64,000 nucleotides of DNA from Burkholderiales bacterium (GCA_015075645.1 JABTUF010000007.1:1-64000), one strand, 5' to 3'. Shown: positions 42,914 through 52,448, numbered from the stretch's first letter. Translations and numbers: made by a program. The notes: generated by a model from the letters alone, not told the origin.

Positions 42914-45676
42914 ATGAGCGCCTCGAAGTCCAGTCCCAACGCCTCCGCCAGCACCCCGCCCACATTGCACCAGTTCTTCTCCGCCTCCGAGGCGCGGGTC
43001 GATCGCTGGCGCATGCTCGGACGCGCAGCGAAGGCGCTGGCGTCGGGCACCGGCGCCGCACGCGAGGACGCCGCCCGCCTCCTCGCCGAACTCGCTCCGC
43101 TCGAGGACGTGAACGGCTATCCGGGCCCGCAACTGATGGCACGGGTCCAGGAACGCCTCGCCGAGGGAGACGCGACCGGGTTCGCGCGCCTCGTCGCGCG
43201 CATCGGGACCGCGCTGATGACCAACGCGTACCGGGACGATGCGGGAGCATGGTCCGCCGACGACGAAGGCGAGGCCGAAGGCCTGGACGTGTTGCCGCCG
43301 TCGGTCGGAACCTCGCGCGCGCGCCGACCGTACTTCGAGGTGCTGATCGTCTCGGCCGGAGAACGCTCCACCTGGCCCGGACTCCGCGAGACGTTCCGCA
43401 AGCTGCGGCGCGACGAGGACGCGTTCGTCTACGAGCCGGTGGTCGTGGGGAGCTACGAAGACGCGGTGCTCGCCGTGATCTTCAACTACAACCTCCAGTC
43501 GGTCGTCATTCTCGACGGCTTCGGATACCCGTCCCGCTACGCGTCGCCGTCGCTGCGTGAACTCATCGCCCCGCACCTGCCGGCGGCGCCCGGCATCGGC
43601 ACCGATCTCGGCGCCTCGCTCGCCCGCGTGCTGCACGTCGTGCGCCCGGAACTCGACCTCTTCCTCGTGACCGACCACGACATCGCGCGGCTCGCGGGCA
43701 GCGAGGACGCCGGCGGACTCCGGCGCGTCTTCTACGGCGTCGAGGAGCCGATGGAAATCCACCTGTCGATCCAGGACGGCATCAAGGACCGCTACGCCAC
43801 GCCCTACTTCGACAATCTCAAGGACTACGCGGCGCGTCCGATCGGCACCTTCCACGCGTTGCCGATCGCGCGCGGGAAGTCGATCTTCAAGTCGAACTGG
43901 ATCCGCGACATGGGCGAGTTCTACGGGGCGAACCTGTTCCTCGCCGAATCGAGCGCGACGACCGGCGGCCTCGACAGCCTGCTCGAGCCCACCGGCAACA
44001 TCAAGGTCGCGCAGGAGAAGGCGGCGCGCGCGCTCGGCGGCGACCGGTCGTTCTTCGTGACCAACGGCACGTCGACCTCCAACAAGATCGTCCACCAGGC
44101 GCTCCTGACGACCGGCGACATCGTCCTGATCGACCGCGACTGCCACAAGTCGCACCACTACGGCATCGTGCTGGCCGGGGCGCAGCCGCTCTACATCGAC
44201 GCGTTCCCGCTCACGCAGTACTCGATGTACGGCAGCCTCGCGATCCGGCCGATCAAGGAGGCGCTGCTGAAGCTCAAGGCGGAGGGCAAGCTCGACCGCG
44301 CGAAGATGCTGGTGCTGACCAACTGCACGTTCGACGGCCACGTCGCGAACGTCGAGCGGACGATGCTCGAGTGCCTCGCGATCAAGCCCGACCTGATCTT
44401 CCTGTGGGACGAGGCCTGGTTCGGCTACGCGCGCTTCTCGCCGTTCCTGCGCGGGCGCACCGCGATGGGCGCCGCGGCGAAGCTCCGCTCGATGATGCGC
44501 GACCCCGCCTACCGCGAGCGTTACGCGAAGTTCAAGGCCGCGCACGGCGAGATCGACCCGAAGAACCCGAAGCTCCTCGACGAGCATCTGCTGCCGGATC
44601 CGGACAAGGTGCGCGTCCGCGTCTACGAGAGCGACTCGGTGCACAAGTCGATGTCGGCGCTGCGGCAGGGGTCGATCATCGTCGTCGCGGACCAGGACTT
44701 CCACCGCGTCGAGGCCGCCTTCAAGGAGGCGTTCTTCACCCACACCTCGACCTCGCCCAACCTGCAGATCATCGCGACGCTCGACCTCGCGCGCCGCCAG
44801 ATGGAACTCGAAGGCTACGAACTCGTGCAGCGTGCGATCCAGCTCGCGATCGAGATCCGCCGCGAGATCAACGCCCACCCGCTGATCTCGAAGTATTTCC
44901 GCACCGCGACACCCGCCGAGATGATCCCGGACGAATTCCGCGCCTCCGGCATGCGCGACTACGGCGCGCCGGGCTGGACCATCGCGGACACCGCGCGCGC
45001 GCTGCGGGACGACGAGTTCTTCCTCGACCCGACGCGCATCACGCTCCTGTGCGGCCACGCCGGGCTCGACGGCTCGCAGTTCAAGGGCCTGCTCGCGAGC
45101 GAGTACGACATCCAGATCAACAAGACCTCGCGCAACAGCGTGCTGGTCCAGATCAACATCAACAACACGAAGAGCGACATGGCGCACCTCGTCAAGGCGC
45201 TCGCGGACCTCTCGCGCGGGATCGACAAGCGGCTCGCCGAAGGCGGCGAGGCCGAGCGCGCGGCCTTCGCGGCACGGGTCAAGGCGCTCGTCGAGGACGT
45301 GCCCGATCTGCCGAACTTCAGCCGCTTCCACGACGCGTTCCGCGACAACCCGAAGAGCGCGACCTCGGAGGGGCACATGCGCGCGGCCTACTACATGGCC
45401 TACGACGCGGCCTCGTGCGAGTACCTGAAGCTCCACGATCCGAAGATCGACGAGCGGCTGAAGAACGGGCCCGAGCTCGTCTCGGCGAAGTTCGTCATCC
45501 CCTACCCGCCCGGCTTCCCGATCCTGGTGCCGGGCCAGGTGATCACCCGGGAGACGATCGCCTTCATGCGCAAGCTCGACGTGAAGGAGATCCACGGCTT
45601 CAACGCCGCCAGGGGATTCGAATTGCTGAAGCCCGAAACGCTCGCGGCCAGGCGCCGCGGGGGCGACGGACGCTGA
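42914..45676 (+). CDS. Large Orn/Lys/Arg-type PLP decarboxylase (920 residues)
   Basis: A fold-type-I PLP decarboxylase with the PLP Lys578 in ESDSVHKSMSALRQGS and the cofactor Asp near residue 499 in LIFLWDEAWFG. NGTSTSNKIVHQALL and DRDCHKSHHYG are classic for inducible ornithine, lysine and arginine decarboxylases. At 920 residues it is about 165-200 longer than AdiA/CadA. The extra part is N-terminal: a helical stretch plus a receiver-like wing domain (VLIVSAGERSTWPGLRETF). The exact substrate is uncertain; adjacent AspT and AsdA genes suggest a link to aspartate or a related amino acid. Decarboxylation consumes a cytosolic proton. Confidence 0.85.
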   Translation: MSASKSSPNASASTPPTLHQFFSASEARVDRWRMLGRAAKALASGTGAAREDAARLLAELAPLEDVNGYPGPQLMARVQERLAEGDATGFARLVARIGTALMTNAYRDDAGAWSADDEGEAEGLDVLPPSVGTSRARRPYFEVLIVSAGERSTWPGLRETFRKLRRDEDAFVYEPVVVGSYEDAVLAVIFNYNLQSVVILDGFGYPSRYASPSLRELIAPHLPAAPGIGTDLGASLARVLHVVRPELDLFLVTDHDIARLAGSEDAGGLRRVFYGVEEPMEIHLSIQDGIKDRYATPYFDNLKDYAARPIGTFHALPIARGKSIFKSNWIRDMGEFYGANLFLAESSATTGGLDSLLEPTGNIKVAQEKAARALGGDRSFFVTNGTSTSNKIVHQALLTTGDIVLIDRDCHKSHHYGIVLAGAQPLYIDAFPLTQYSMYGSLAIRPIKEALLKLKAEGKLDRAKMLVLTNCTFDGHVANVERTMLECLAIKPDLIFLWDEAWFGYARFSPFLRGRTAMGAAAKLRSMMRDPAYRERYAKFKAAHGEIDPKNPKLLDEHLLPDPDKVRVRVYESDSVHKSMSALRQGSIIVVADQDFHRVEAAFKEAFFTHTSTSPNLQIIATLDLARRQMELEGYELVQRAIQLAIEIRREINAHPLISKYFRTATPAEMIPDEFRASGMRDYGAPGWTIADTARALRDDEFFLDPTRITLLCGHAGLDGSQFKGLLASEYDIQINKTSRNSVLVQININNTKSDMAHLVKALADLSRGIDKRLAEGGEAERAAFAARVKALVEDVPDLPNFSRFHDAFRDNPKSATSEGHMRAAYYMAYDAASCEYLKLHDPKIDERLKNGPELVSAKFVIPYPPGFPILVPGQVITRETIAFMRKLDVKEIHGFNAARGFELLKPETLAARRRGGDGR

Positions 45677-45712
45677 TCGCGACGAGATTGGACGCAAACC
45701 CAGGAGGACACG

Positions 45713-47404
45713 ATGGTCCAGTGGCTGTTCGAAACGCTCAAACAGTATCCCGAGATCGCGATCTTCCTGACGCTCGCGCTGGGGTATTACTTCGGCAAGT
45801 TCACGTTCAAGGGCATCGGGCTCGGGGCGGTGACCGCAACCCTGATCGCCGGCGTCGTGATCGGTCAGATCGGCATCACGATCAGCCAGCCCCTCAAGGC
45901 GTTCTCGTTCCTCATGTTCCTGTTCGCGGTCGGCTACGGCGTCGGGCCGCAGTTCGTGCGCGGGATCGCGAGTTCCGGCCTGCCGCAGGCGATATTCTCG
46001 GTGGTCCAGTGCGTGTTCAGCCTGGTCGTCTGCGTGGTCATCGCCAAGATCGCCGGCTACGACCTGGGCTACGCCGCAGGGCTGTACTCCGGTTCCCAGA
46101 CGATCTCCGCGGCAATGGGGCTCTCCACCGACGCGATCAACCGGCTGGGCCTCGCAGCCGACCAGACGAAGGCGATGCTCGACGCCATGCCGATCGCCTA
46201 CGCCGTTACCTACATGTTCGGCACCATGGGATCGGCGGTGGTGATCGCGATCATCGGGCCCAAGCTCCTCCGCATCGATCTCGTCGCGGCGTGCAAGGAC
46301 TACGAGGAGAAGTTCGGCGGCGGCAAGAAGGCGATCGGCGGGCCGGGTTCGGGGTGGTACCAGCGCGTCATCCGCGCCTACCGCGTGCAGCCGGGCGGCA
46401 AGGCCGCCGGGATGCGCGTCCAGGAAGCCGAGGGCCTGGTGAGCGGAACGCGCCTCTTCATCCTGCGCGTCCGCCGCGAAGGACAGATCCTCGAAGCCAC
46501 CGCGGACCTCGTCCTGAAGCCGGGCGACGTCGTCGCCGTCGCCGGCGACCGCGAGACGCTGGTGAAGGTGCTCCAGAGCGCCGAAGAGGTCGACGACCGG
46601 GAACTCCTCGCCGTGCCGGTCGAGGGCGTCGACGTGCTGGTGACGAACAAGGCGGTCGACGGCAAGACGCTCGCCGACCTCGCGGCCCGCCCGGAGGCGC
46701 ACGGCGTGTTCCTGCGCAAGATCACGCGCGGCGCGACCGCGACGGACATCCCGATCATGGCATCCACCGAAGTGAATCGGGGCGACCTCCTGACGCTCGT
46801 GGGTCGCACGCAGGACGTCGCCTCCGCGACGAAGATGCTCGGCGTGGCGGATCGCCCGACGGACATGACCGACATGGCCTTCGTCGGCGCGTTCATCGTC
46901 GTCGGCGGACTCATCGGCGCGCTGATGTTCAAGGTGGCAGGCGTCCCGCTCACGCTGTCGACCGCGGGCGGCGCGCTCATCGCCGGCATCATCGGCGGCT
47001 GGCTGCGCTCGGTGCGGCCGACCTTCGGACGCATCCCCACGCCGACGGTGTGGTTCATGAACTCGGTGGGTCTCAACATCTTCATCGCCATCGTGGGCAT
47101 TTCCGCCGGCCCGGGCTTCGTGAACGGGCTCAAGACGCAGGGCGTGGGCCTGTTCCTGTGGGGCGTCGCCGCCACCACGATTCCCCTCGTCCTCGGCATG
47201 TTCGTGGCCAAGTACGTGTTCAAGTTCCACGACGCCTTGAACCTCGGCATCATCTCCGGCTCGCGTACCACCACGGCGTCGCTGGGCCTGGTCTGCGACC
47301 AGGCCAAGAGCCAGATACCGGCGCTCGGCTACACCGTGACCTACGCCGTGGGCAATACGCTGCTGACGATCTGGGGCATGATCGTCATCATGCTGCTGTC
47401 CTGA
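45713..47404 (+). CDS. AspT-family aspartate:alanine antiporter (copy 1)
   Basis: A 563-residue AAE-family exchanger. About ten helices lie in two halves (1-190 and 375-563) around two TrkA_C/RCK-C regulatory domains (about 205-365; VSGTRLFILRVRREG, LKPGDVVAVAG). The repeated motif GLYSGSQTISAAMG in half one and GIISGSRTTTASLG in half two is the family signature. Exchange of aspartate(-) for alanine, driven by decarboxylation inside, generates proton motive force. An AGGAGGA ribosome site precedes the ATG. Confidence 0.9.
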   Translation: MVQWLFETLKQYPEIAIFLTLALGYYFGKFTFKGIGLGAVTATLIAGVVIGQIGITISQPLKAFSFLMFLFAVGYGVGPQFVRGIASSGLPQAIFSVVQCVFSLVVCVVIAKIAGYDLGYAAGLYSGSQTISAAMGLSTDAINRLGLAADQTKAMLDAMPIAYAVTYMFGTMGSAVVIAIIGPKLLRIDLVAACKDYEEKFGGGKKAIGGPGSGWYQRVIRAYRVQPGGKAAGMRVQEAEGLVSGTRLFILRVRREGQILEATADLVLKPGDVVAVAGDRETLVKVLQSAEEVDDRELLAVPVEGVDVLVTNKAVDGKTLADLAARPEAHGVFLRKITRGATATDIPIMASTEVNRGDLLTLVGRTQDVASATKMLGVADRPTDMTDMAFVGAFIVVGGLIGALMFKVAGVPLTLSTAGGALIAGIIGGWLRSVRPTFGRIPTPTVWFMNSVGLNIFIAIVGISAGPGFVNGLKTQGVGLFLWGVAATTIPLVLGMFVAKYVFKFHDALNLGIISGSRTTTASLGLVCDQAKSQIPALGYTVTYAVGNTLLTIWGMIVIMLLS

Positions 47405-47444
47405 GGCATCGCGGTCCGCGCAACGACATCCCACGGAGATCGGA

Positions 47445-49097
47445 ATGGATGACCTGACGCTGAAGCAATTCGAGAAGCTCGGCCCGTTCGAGATCAAGGA
47501 CTTCCTGCAGAAGGTCGCCTCGAAGGCCGCGCTCGAATCGTCCACCTCCTACCTGAACGCGGGGCGCGGCAATCCCAACTGGGTGGCGACGGAGCCGCGC
47601 GAGGCGTTCTTCCTGCTCGGTCAGTTCGCGGTGACCGAGAGCAAGCGGGTGCTCGACCTGCCCCCGGGCGTGGGCGGCATGCCCAAGGCCGCCGGGATCG
47701 CGGGGAGACTCCACGCCTGGCTCGAGAAGCACCACGAGATGCCGGGCGCCCCGTTCCTGCAGGCGATGGTGCCTTGGGCCGTGAAGAAGTTCGCGTTCGA
47801 TGCCGACAAGTTCGTCCACGAGCTCGTCGATTCCATCATCGGCGACCACTATCCGGTGCCCGACCGGATGCTCGTGCACAACGAGGCGATCGTCCACGAA
47901 TACCTGCAGTGGGCGATGTGCGGGCAGCCGCGGCCGAAGGGCAGGTTCAAGCTGTACGCGGTCGAAGGCGGCACCGCCGCCATGTGCTACATCTTCAAGT
48001 CGCTGAAGAGCAACCGCCTCCTCAATCCCGGCGACACGATCGCGCTCGGCGTGCCGATCTTCACGCCGTACATCGAGATGGCGCACCTCGAAGACTACGA
48101 CCTCCATTTCGTCGAGGTGCACGCGAAGCAGGAGAACCGGTTCCAGTATCCCGACGCCGAGCTGAAGAAGCTCCTCGATCCGAAGATCAAGGCGTTCTTC
48201 ATCGTCAATCCGGGGAACCCGTACGCCGTGGCGATCGACGATGCGACGATCAAGAAGATCGGCGCGATCCTCAGGAAGCGTCCGGACCTGATCCTGCTGA
48301 CCGACGACGTCTACGGCACCTTCGTGCCCGGCTTCCGCTCGTTGATGGGCGAGTTCCCGAAGAACACCATCGGCGTCTATTCGTACAGCAAGTACTTCGG
48401 ATGCACCGGATGGCGGCTCGGAACGATCGCCGTGCACGAGGACAACATCCTCGACGAGATGATCGCCCGGCACCCGGAGCCGATCAAGAAGGCGCTCGAC
48501 AAGCGCTACGGCGGCCTCACGCTCGAGCCCCGCAAGCTCGCGTTCATCGACCGCATCGTCGCCGACAGCCGCGACGTGGCGCTGAATCACACCGCGGGCC
48601 TGTCGCTGCCGCAGCAGGTGATGATGTCGCTCTTCTCGCTCGCCGAGCTGATGGACGAGAAGAAGCACTACCAGAAGGCCTGCATCGGCATCGTCAAGAA
48701 GCGCGTCGAGGCGACGCTCGAGGGACTGGACCTCGACGTGCCCCCGAACGAGCACTTCGACTACTACTACGGCCTGATCGACTTCGAGTTCTGGGCGCGC
48801 AAGCACCTGGGCGAGGACATCGTCGCGTGGATGAAGAAGAACATCCACCCGCTCGACATCGTCTTCCGCCTCGCGGAGGACCACGGCATCGTGCTGCTCA
48901 ACGGCAGCGGTTTCGCTGCCCCCGACTGGTCGGTCCGCATCTCGTTCGCCAACCTCGACGACCATGTGTACGATGACATCGGACGTGCGGTCCGAGCGAT
49001 CGCACGCGGTTACCGGCGCGCCTACGAGGCGTCGAAGCGCGACGGCGGCAAGGGCGCGGGCGGGACGAAGAAGAAGGCCAGGGCGGCGTCGAAGTAG
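47445..49097 (+). CDS. asdA: Bifunctional aspartate aminotransferase / aspartate 4-decarboxylase
   Basis: It converts L-aspartate to L-alanine and CO2. The 550 residues fit AsdA, which is longer than ordinary AspC. PLP Lys316 lies in SYSKYFGCTGWRLG. The family-specific NAGRGNPNW stretch near residue 40 and LTDDVYGTFVPGF are present. The C-terminus carries an added Lys-rich low-complexity tail (about 20 residues). It sits between two AspT genes, so its product alanine could leave by either exchanger while aspartate enters. Confidence 0.92.
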   Translation: MDDLTLKQFEKLGPFEIKDFLQKVASKAALESSTSYLNAGRGNPNWVATEPREAFFLLGQFAVTESKRVLDLPPGVGGMPKAAGIAGRLHAWLEKHHEMPGAPFLQAMVPWAVKKFAFDADKFVHELVDSIIGDHYPVPDRMLVHNEAIVHEYLQWAMCGQPRPKGRFKLYAVEGGTAAMCYIFKSLKSNRLLNPGDTIALGVPIFTPYIEMAHLEDYDLHFVEVHAKQENRFQYPDAELKKLLDPKIKAFFIVNPGNPYAVAIDDATIKKIGAILRKRPDLILLTDDVYGTFVPGFRSLMGEFPKNTIGVYSYSKYFGCTGWRLGTIAVHEDNILDEMIARHPEPIKKALDKRYGGLTLEPRKLAFIDRIVADSRDVALNHTAGLSLPQQVMMSLFSLAELMDEKKHYQKACIGIVKKRVEATLEGLDLDVPPNEHFDYYYGLIDFEFWARKHLGEDIVAWMKKNIHPLDIVFRLAEDHGIVLLNGSGFAAPDWSVRISFANLDDHVYDDIGRAVRAIARGYRRAYEASKRDGGKGAGGTKKKARAASK

Positions 49098-49150
49098 CGC
49101 CGGCCCGACACGGCGACAGTCACGCGCCGAAGCTACCCTCGGAGCACGCG

Positions 49151-50845
49151 ATGGTCTGGTTCACCGCGACGATCACGAAGTACCCGGAGCTCGCCGTGTT
49201 CCTCGTGATGGGGCTCGGCTACTTCGTCGGCGGCTTCAAGGTGAAGGGCTTCGGCCTCGGGCCGGTCACCGGTTCACTGCTGGTTGGCATGATCCTGGGC
49301 GCGGTCGTCGAAGTGCCGGTGTCGTCGACCGCGAAGTCGCTCTTGTTCCTGCTCTTCCTGTTCGCCATCGGGTACTCGGTCGGACCGAAATTCTTCACGG
49401 CGATGAAGGGCGACGGCCTGCGCTGGGCGCTCCTCGCCGTCACGATGTCGGTGACGGGACTCCTGGCCGCCTGGGCCGTCTCGCGGTTCCTCGGTCTCGA
49501 CGTGGGCCTCTCGGCCGGCCTCCTGTCCGGCGCGCTGACCGAATCGCCCGCGATCGGCACCGCGATCGAGGCGATCAACGCGCTGCCGCTCCCCGAGGCC
49601 GAACGAGCGCGGCTCGCTTCGCACGTCGCCGTGGCGGACGCGGTCTGCTACGTGTTCGGCGCGCTCGGCGTCATCGTCTTCTGCAGCGTCGTGGGACCCC
49701 GCCTGCTCGGCCTCGACCTCGCATCCGGTGCCGAGGCTGCCGAGAAGGCGATCGGCATCGAGCGCGACAAGCCCGGCGTCGCATCGGCGTGGCGGCCGTT
49801 CGAGCTGCGCGCGTATCGCATCCGGCCCGAAGGACCGGTGGCGGGCCGGACCGTGGCGGAAGTCGAGGCCCTCGTTCCCGGCAGGCGGGTGTTCGTCGAG
49901 CGCCTGAGGCGCGCGGGGCAGGTCGTTCCGGTAGCACTCGACACGCGGCTCGAGCCCGGCGACACGATCGCCGTCTCGGCGCCGCGCGAGTTCCTGGCGG
50001 AGATCGTGTCGGGCTCCGGTGCCGACGAAGTGGACGATCGCGAGGCGCTCGACATCCCGATGGCCTCCTACGACGTGTTCGTGACTTCGCGGGAGATCGC
50101 GGGCCGGACGCTCGCGGACATCGCGCAATCGGGACTCGCCGTGCGATCGGTGTTCCTGCGCGGCATCACGCGGGGCGGACAGGCGATCCCGGTCGCCCCG
50201 GGCACCGTCGTCGAACGGGGCGACGTCGTTCGCCTGACGGGACCGGAGCCCGCGGTCGTGCGCGCCGCGGCGATGGTCGGCGAAACACTCTTCCCGAGCG
50301 ACCACACCGACTTCGTGGTCCTGTCGCTCGGCATCGTCGCCGGCGCATTGTTCGGCGCCCTGCTGGTCCTGCCGGTCGGGTCGATGCGCATCGCGATGGG
50401 CACGAGCGTCGGCACGCTGCTCGCGGGACTCCTCACCGGCTACCTGCACTCCGTGCGACCGATGTTCGGACGCATCCCCGAGGGCGCGGTGCAGTTCATG
50501 ATCTCGATCGGCCTCGCGGCGTTCGTCTCGATGATCGGACTCTCGGCGGGCCCGCATTTCGTCGAGGCGCTGCGCCAGTCGGGCGTGGGGCTGTTCTTCG
50601 GCGGCATCGTGGTCACGTCGCTGCCGCTCCTCGTCGGCCTGTACTTCGGTCGCTATGTGCTGAAACTCGATCCCGTGCTGCTGCTCGGTGGCATCGCGGG
50701 CGCGCAGACGATGACCGCCGGACTCGCCGCGGTGCAGGAGCGTTCGGGGAGTCCGATCGCGGTGCTGGGCTATTCGGGCACCGTGGCCATCGGGCACATC
50801 CTGCTGACGACCTGGGGCACGGTGATCGTCAAGCTCATGGCCTGA
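49151..50845 (+). CDS. AspT-family antiporter (copy 2)
   Basis: A 564-residue paralogue of the exchanger at 45713, with the same plan: N-terminal helices (VFLVMGLGYFVGGFKVKGFG), GLLSGALTESPAIG in half one, two central RCK-C domains, and GGIAGAQTMTAGLAAVQ in half two. It differs in the two repeated motifs from copy 1 (SGSQTIS versus SGALTES), so substrate or coupling may differ. Its stop overlaps the convergent araC gene by 11 bp (50835-50845). Confidence 0.88.
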   Translation: MVWFTATITKYPELAVFLVMGLGYFVGGFKVKGFGLGPVTGSLLVGMILGAVVEVPVSSTAKSLLFLLFLFAIGYSVGPKFFTAMKGDGLRWALLAVTMSVTGLLAAWAVSRFLGLDVGLSAGLLSGALTESPAIGTAIEAINALPLPEAERARLASHVAVADAVCYVFGALGVIVFCSVVGPRLLGLDLASGAEAAEKAIGIERDKPGVASAWRPFELRAYRIRPEGPVAGRTVAEVEALVPGRRVFVERLRRAGQVVPVALDTRLEPGDTIAVSAPREFLAEIVSGSGADEVDDREALDIPMASYDVFVTSREIAGRTLADIAQSGLAVRSVFLRGITRGGQAIPVAPGTVVERGDVVRLTGPEPAVVRAAAMVGETLFPSDHTDFVVLSLGIVAGALFGALLVLPVGSMRIAMGTSVGTLLAGLLTGYLHSVRPMFGRIPEGAVQFMISIGLAAFVSMIGLSAGPHFVEALRQSGVGLFFGGIVVTSLPLLVGLYFGRYVLKLDPVLLLGGIAGAQTMTAGLAAVQERSGSPIAVLGYSGTVAIGHILLTTWGTVIVKLMA

Positions 50846-51869
50846 TGCTGTCCCTTCGCGTGCCCCGGCGCCATTGACCGGGCGCGACACCGGTCCAGCG
50901 CCGGAACGCGCGCATGAACGCGCTCACGCTCGCGTAACCCAGCGTCGCGGCGATGTCGTCGAGGGAAGTCCGCGTGCCTTCGAGGAGTTGGCACGCAGCC
51001 TCCGCGCGGACCCGGTCGAGCACTTCCTGGAACGTCGTGCCCTGCGCCTTCAGCCGCCGGTTGAGCGTGCGCCGATGCATGGCGAGCGCCTGTGCCGCTG
51101 CCGCTCCGGAGATCTCGCCGGAGAGCATCAGGATCCGCACCGCGCGCGTGACCTGTTGCAGCAGCGCCCCGCGTCCGGCCCGATCGATGCGCGACATCGC
51201 GCCGGCGAGCTTCGCCGGATCGGCCCCGATCACCGGACGCGCCAGCCACGCCGCCGGAAAGCGCAGCACCGTGCTTTCCGACTCGAATCGCGGCGTGACG
51301 CGGAACACCGCGCGGTAGGGCGCCGGATCGGGCGGTTTCGGATGGGCGAACAGCACTTCGGTCGGCGTGCACGATGGCCCCATCAACTCCCGCAGGTAGT
51401 TGCTGCCTGACGTGAGGACCGCATCGAGGTACAGCGAGGCGCCTTCGACCCGCGGATGGTAGATCGCGTACCCCAGTTCGGCGACGCCTGCGTCCTCCGT
51501 GGTGAAGACGAGACCGCCGCCGCTGTTCAGGTGCTGATGGACGGCGAGCGTGCGCAGCGCGTCGCCCACGGTTCGCGAGTTCCGGACGGCCTCGCCCAGC
51601 ACCCCCAGTTCGGATAGCTGCCACATCCGGCCGACCAGAAGACCCAGATGCGGACAGGCGGTTCGGTCGGCGATCCGCGCAAGCAAGGCGCACACCGACG
51701 CGTACGGCGCGGTGGCCTCCGGATCCTCGAGCGCGTTGGCGGCCAGTCCGGATTCGGCGAGGAGCGTACCCGGATCGGCACCGAGCTGCCGGACGAGGTC
51801 CGGCAGACGAGCGAACGCCCCGATCCGCTGCGTCCCCCCTTCCAGCGTTCCGCCAATGATGTTCGTCAT
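50835..51869 (-). CDS. AraC-family regulator (OruR/ArgR-like type)
   Basis: A 344-residue regulator with an N-terminal Arabinose_bd (PF12625-like) ligand domain (about 20-210; HLGLLVGRMWQLSELGVLG, PYRAVFRVTPRFESESTVLRFP) and two helix-turn-helices from about 245: SGAAAAQALAMHRRTLNRRL and SLDDIAATLGYASVSAFMRAFRRWTGVAP. This type includes OruR and other amino-acid-responsive activators. ATG 51869 keeps the domain intact. It is divergent from the Rieske-fold gene and converges on the AspT operon. It is the nearest candidate for binding the shared motif. Confidence 0.86.
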   Translation of the reverse strand: MTNIIGGTLEGGTQRIGAFARLPDLVRQLGADPGTLLAESGLAANALEDPEATAPYASVCALLARIADRTACPHLGLLVGRMWQLSELGVLGEAVRNSRTVGDALRTLAVHQHLNSGGGLVFTTEDAGVAELGYAIYHPRVEGASLYLDAVLTSGSNYLRELMGPSCTPTEVLFAHPKPPDPAPYRAVFRVTPRFESESTVLRFPAAWLARPVIGADPAKLAGAMSRIDRAGRGALLQQVTRAVRILMLSGEISGAAAAQALAMHRRTLNRRLKAQGTTFQEVLDRVRAEAACQLLEGTRTSLDDIAATLGYASVSAFMRAFRRWTGVAPGQWRRGTRRDSIRP

Positions 51870-52011
51870 GCGCGCTCTGCCTGCCGCCCCGGGATTCCTG
51901 CTGCCTCGCGACATTCCGCCGCCGTGGGCCCGAGGCACATGCCGCCTGCCCCCCGGCCCGGCCGGGCGCGCGCATTGTACACGAAGCGGCAATGTGCGAT
52001 GCGTACCTCCG

Positions 52012-52047
52012 GTCCAGAACTGCGAGGACGGCTCGTGCGGTCCGACG
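52012..52047 (+). promoter_or_regulatory. Shared motif, copy 2 (araC / Rieske spacer)
   Basis: The blocks are GTCCAG (52012-52017), AA, core CTGCGAGGACG (52020-52030) and GGTCCGACG (52039-52047). The same blocks in the same order are at 42800-42839. The core ends 63 bp before the Rieske-like ATG and lies about 150 bp upstream of the araC start, so it could serve either gene. TTGACG follows at 52053-52058 as a weak -35. Confidence 0.6.
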
Positions 52048-52093
52048 CACCCTTGACGACGTCCCGGCAGCAGGCCATCTGCCGGACGCCCGC

Positions 52094-52438
52094 ATGCGAC
52101 GTCGAGTCTCCGATTCCTACGTTCCGGTTGTCCGCCGCGCCGCGCTGGAGCGACAGCGTGCCACCGTCGTGCGACGCGACGGCGTCGCCATCGCGCTGTT
52201 CGCGGTCGATGGTGTCGTTCACGCGCTCGAAGACCAGTGCTTGCGTTGCAGCGGATCGCTCGGCGCCGGTGCGCAGGTCCGCGGGCTCGCGATCTGCGCG
52301 GGGTGCGGTTGGGTGTACGACCTCGCGACCGGCGCGGTGGAAGGCGTGCCCGGCTTGCGTACCGAACGTTTCGAGGTCAGGATCGACGGACCGGACGTCC
52401 GGATCGCGCTGCCGTGGCGCTCGGGCGAGTCCGATTGA
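52094..52438 (+). CDS. Rieske-fold protein with Cys/Arg in place of the His ligands
   Basis: A 114-residue soluble protein with the NirD/Rieske ferredoxin pattern: VAIALFAVDGVVHALEDQC, then GSLGAGAQVRGLAICAGCGW and VYDLATGAVEGVPG. In normal Rieske domains the boxes are C-x-H and C-P-W-H. Here they read C49-L-R-C52 and C68-A-G-C71, so both histidines are gone and two cysteines added. A four-Cys iron or zinc site is possible. It precedes the SulP gene by 10 bp and is probably co-transcribed with it. Confidence 0.75.
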   Translation: MRRRVSDSYVPVVRRAALERQRATVVRRDGVAIALFAVDGVVHALEDQCLRCSGSLGAGAQVRGLAICAGCGWVYDLATGAVEGVPGLRTERFEVRIDGPDVRIALPWRSGESD

Positions 52439-52448
52439 TCCGAGGGAG

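Noticed and set aside
42719..47545. Minus-strand open frame of about 1600 codons
   Set aside because: It is a GC-bias shadow of the decarboxylase and AspT genes, whose products have clear family motifs. The minus-strand product is Arg/Asp/Val-rich without domains.
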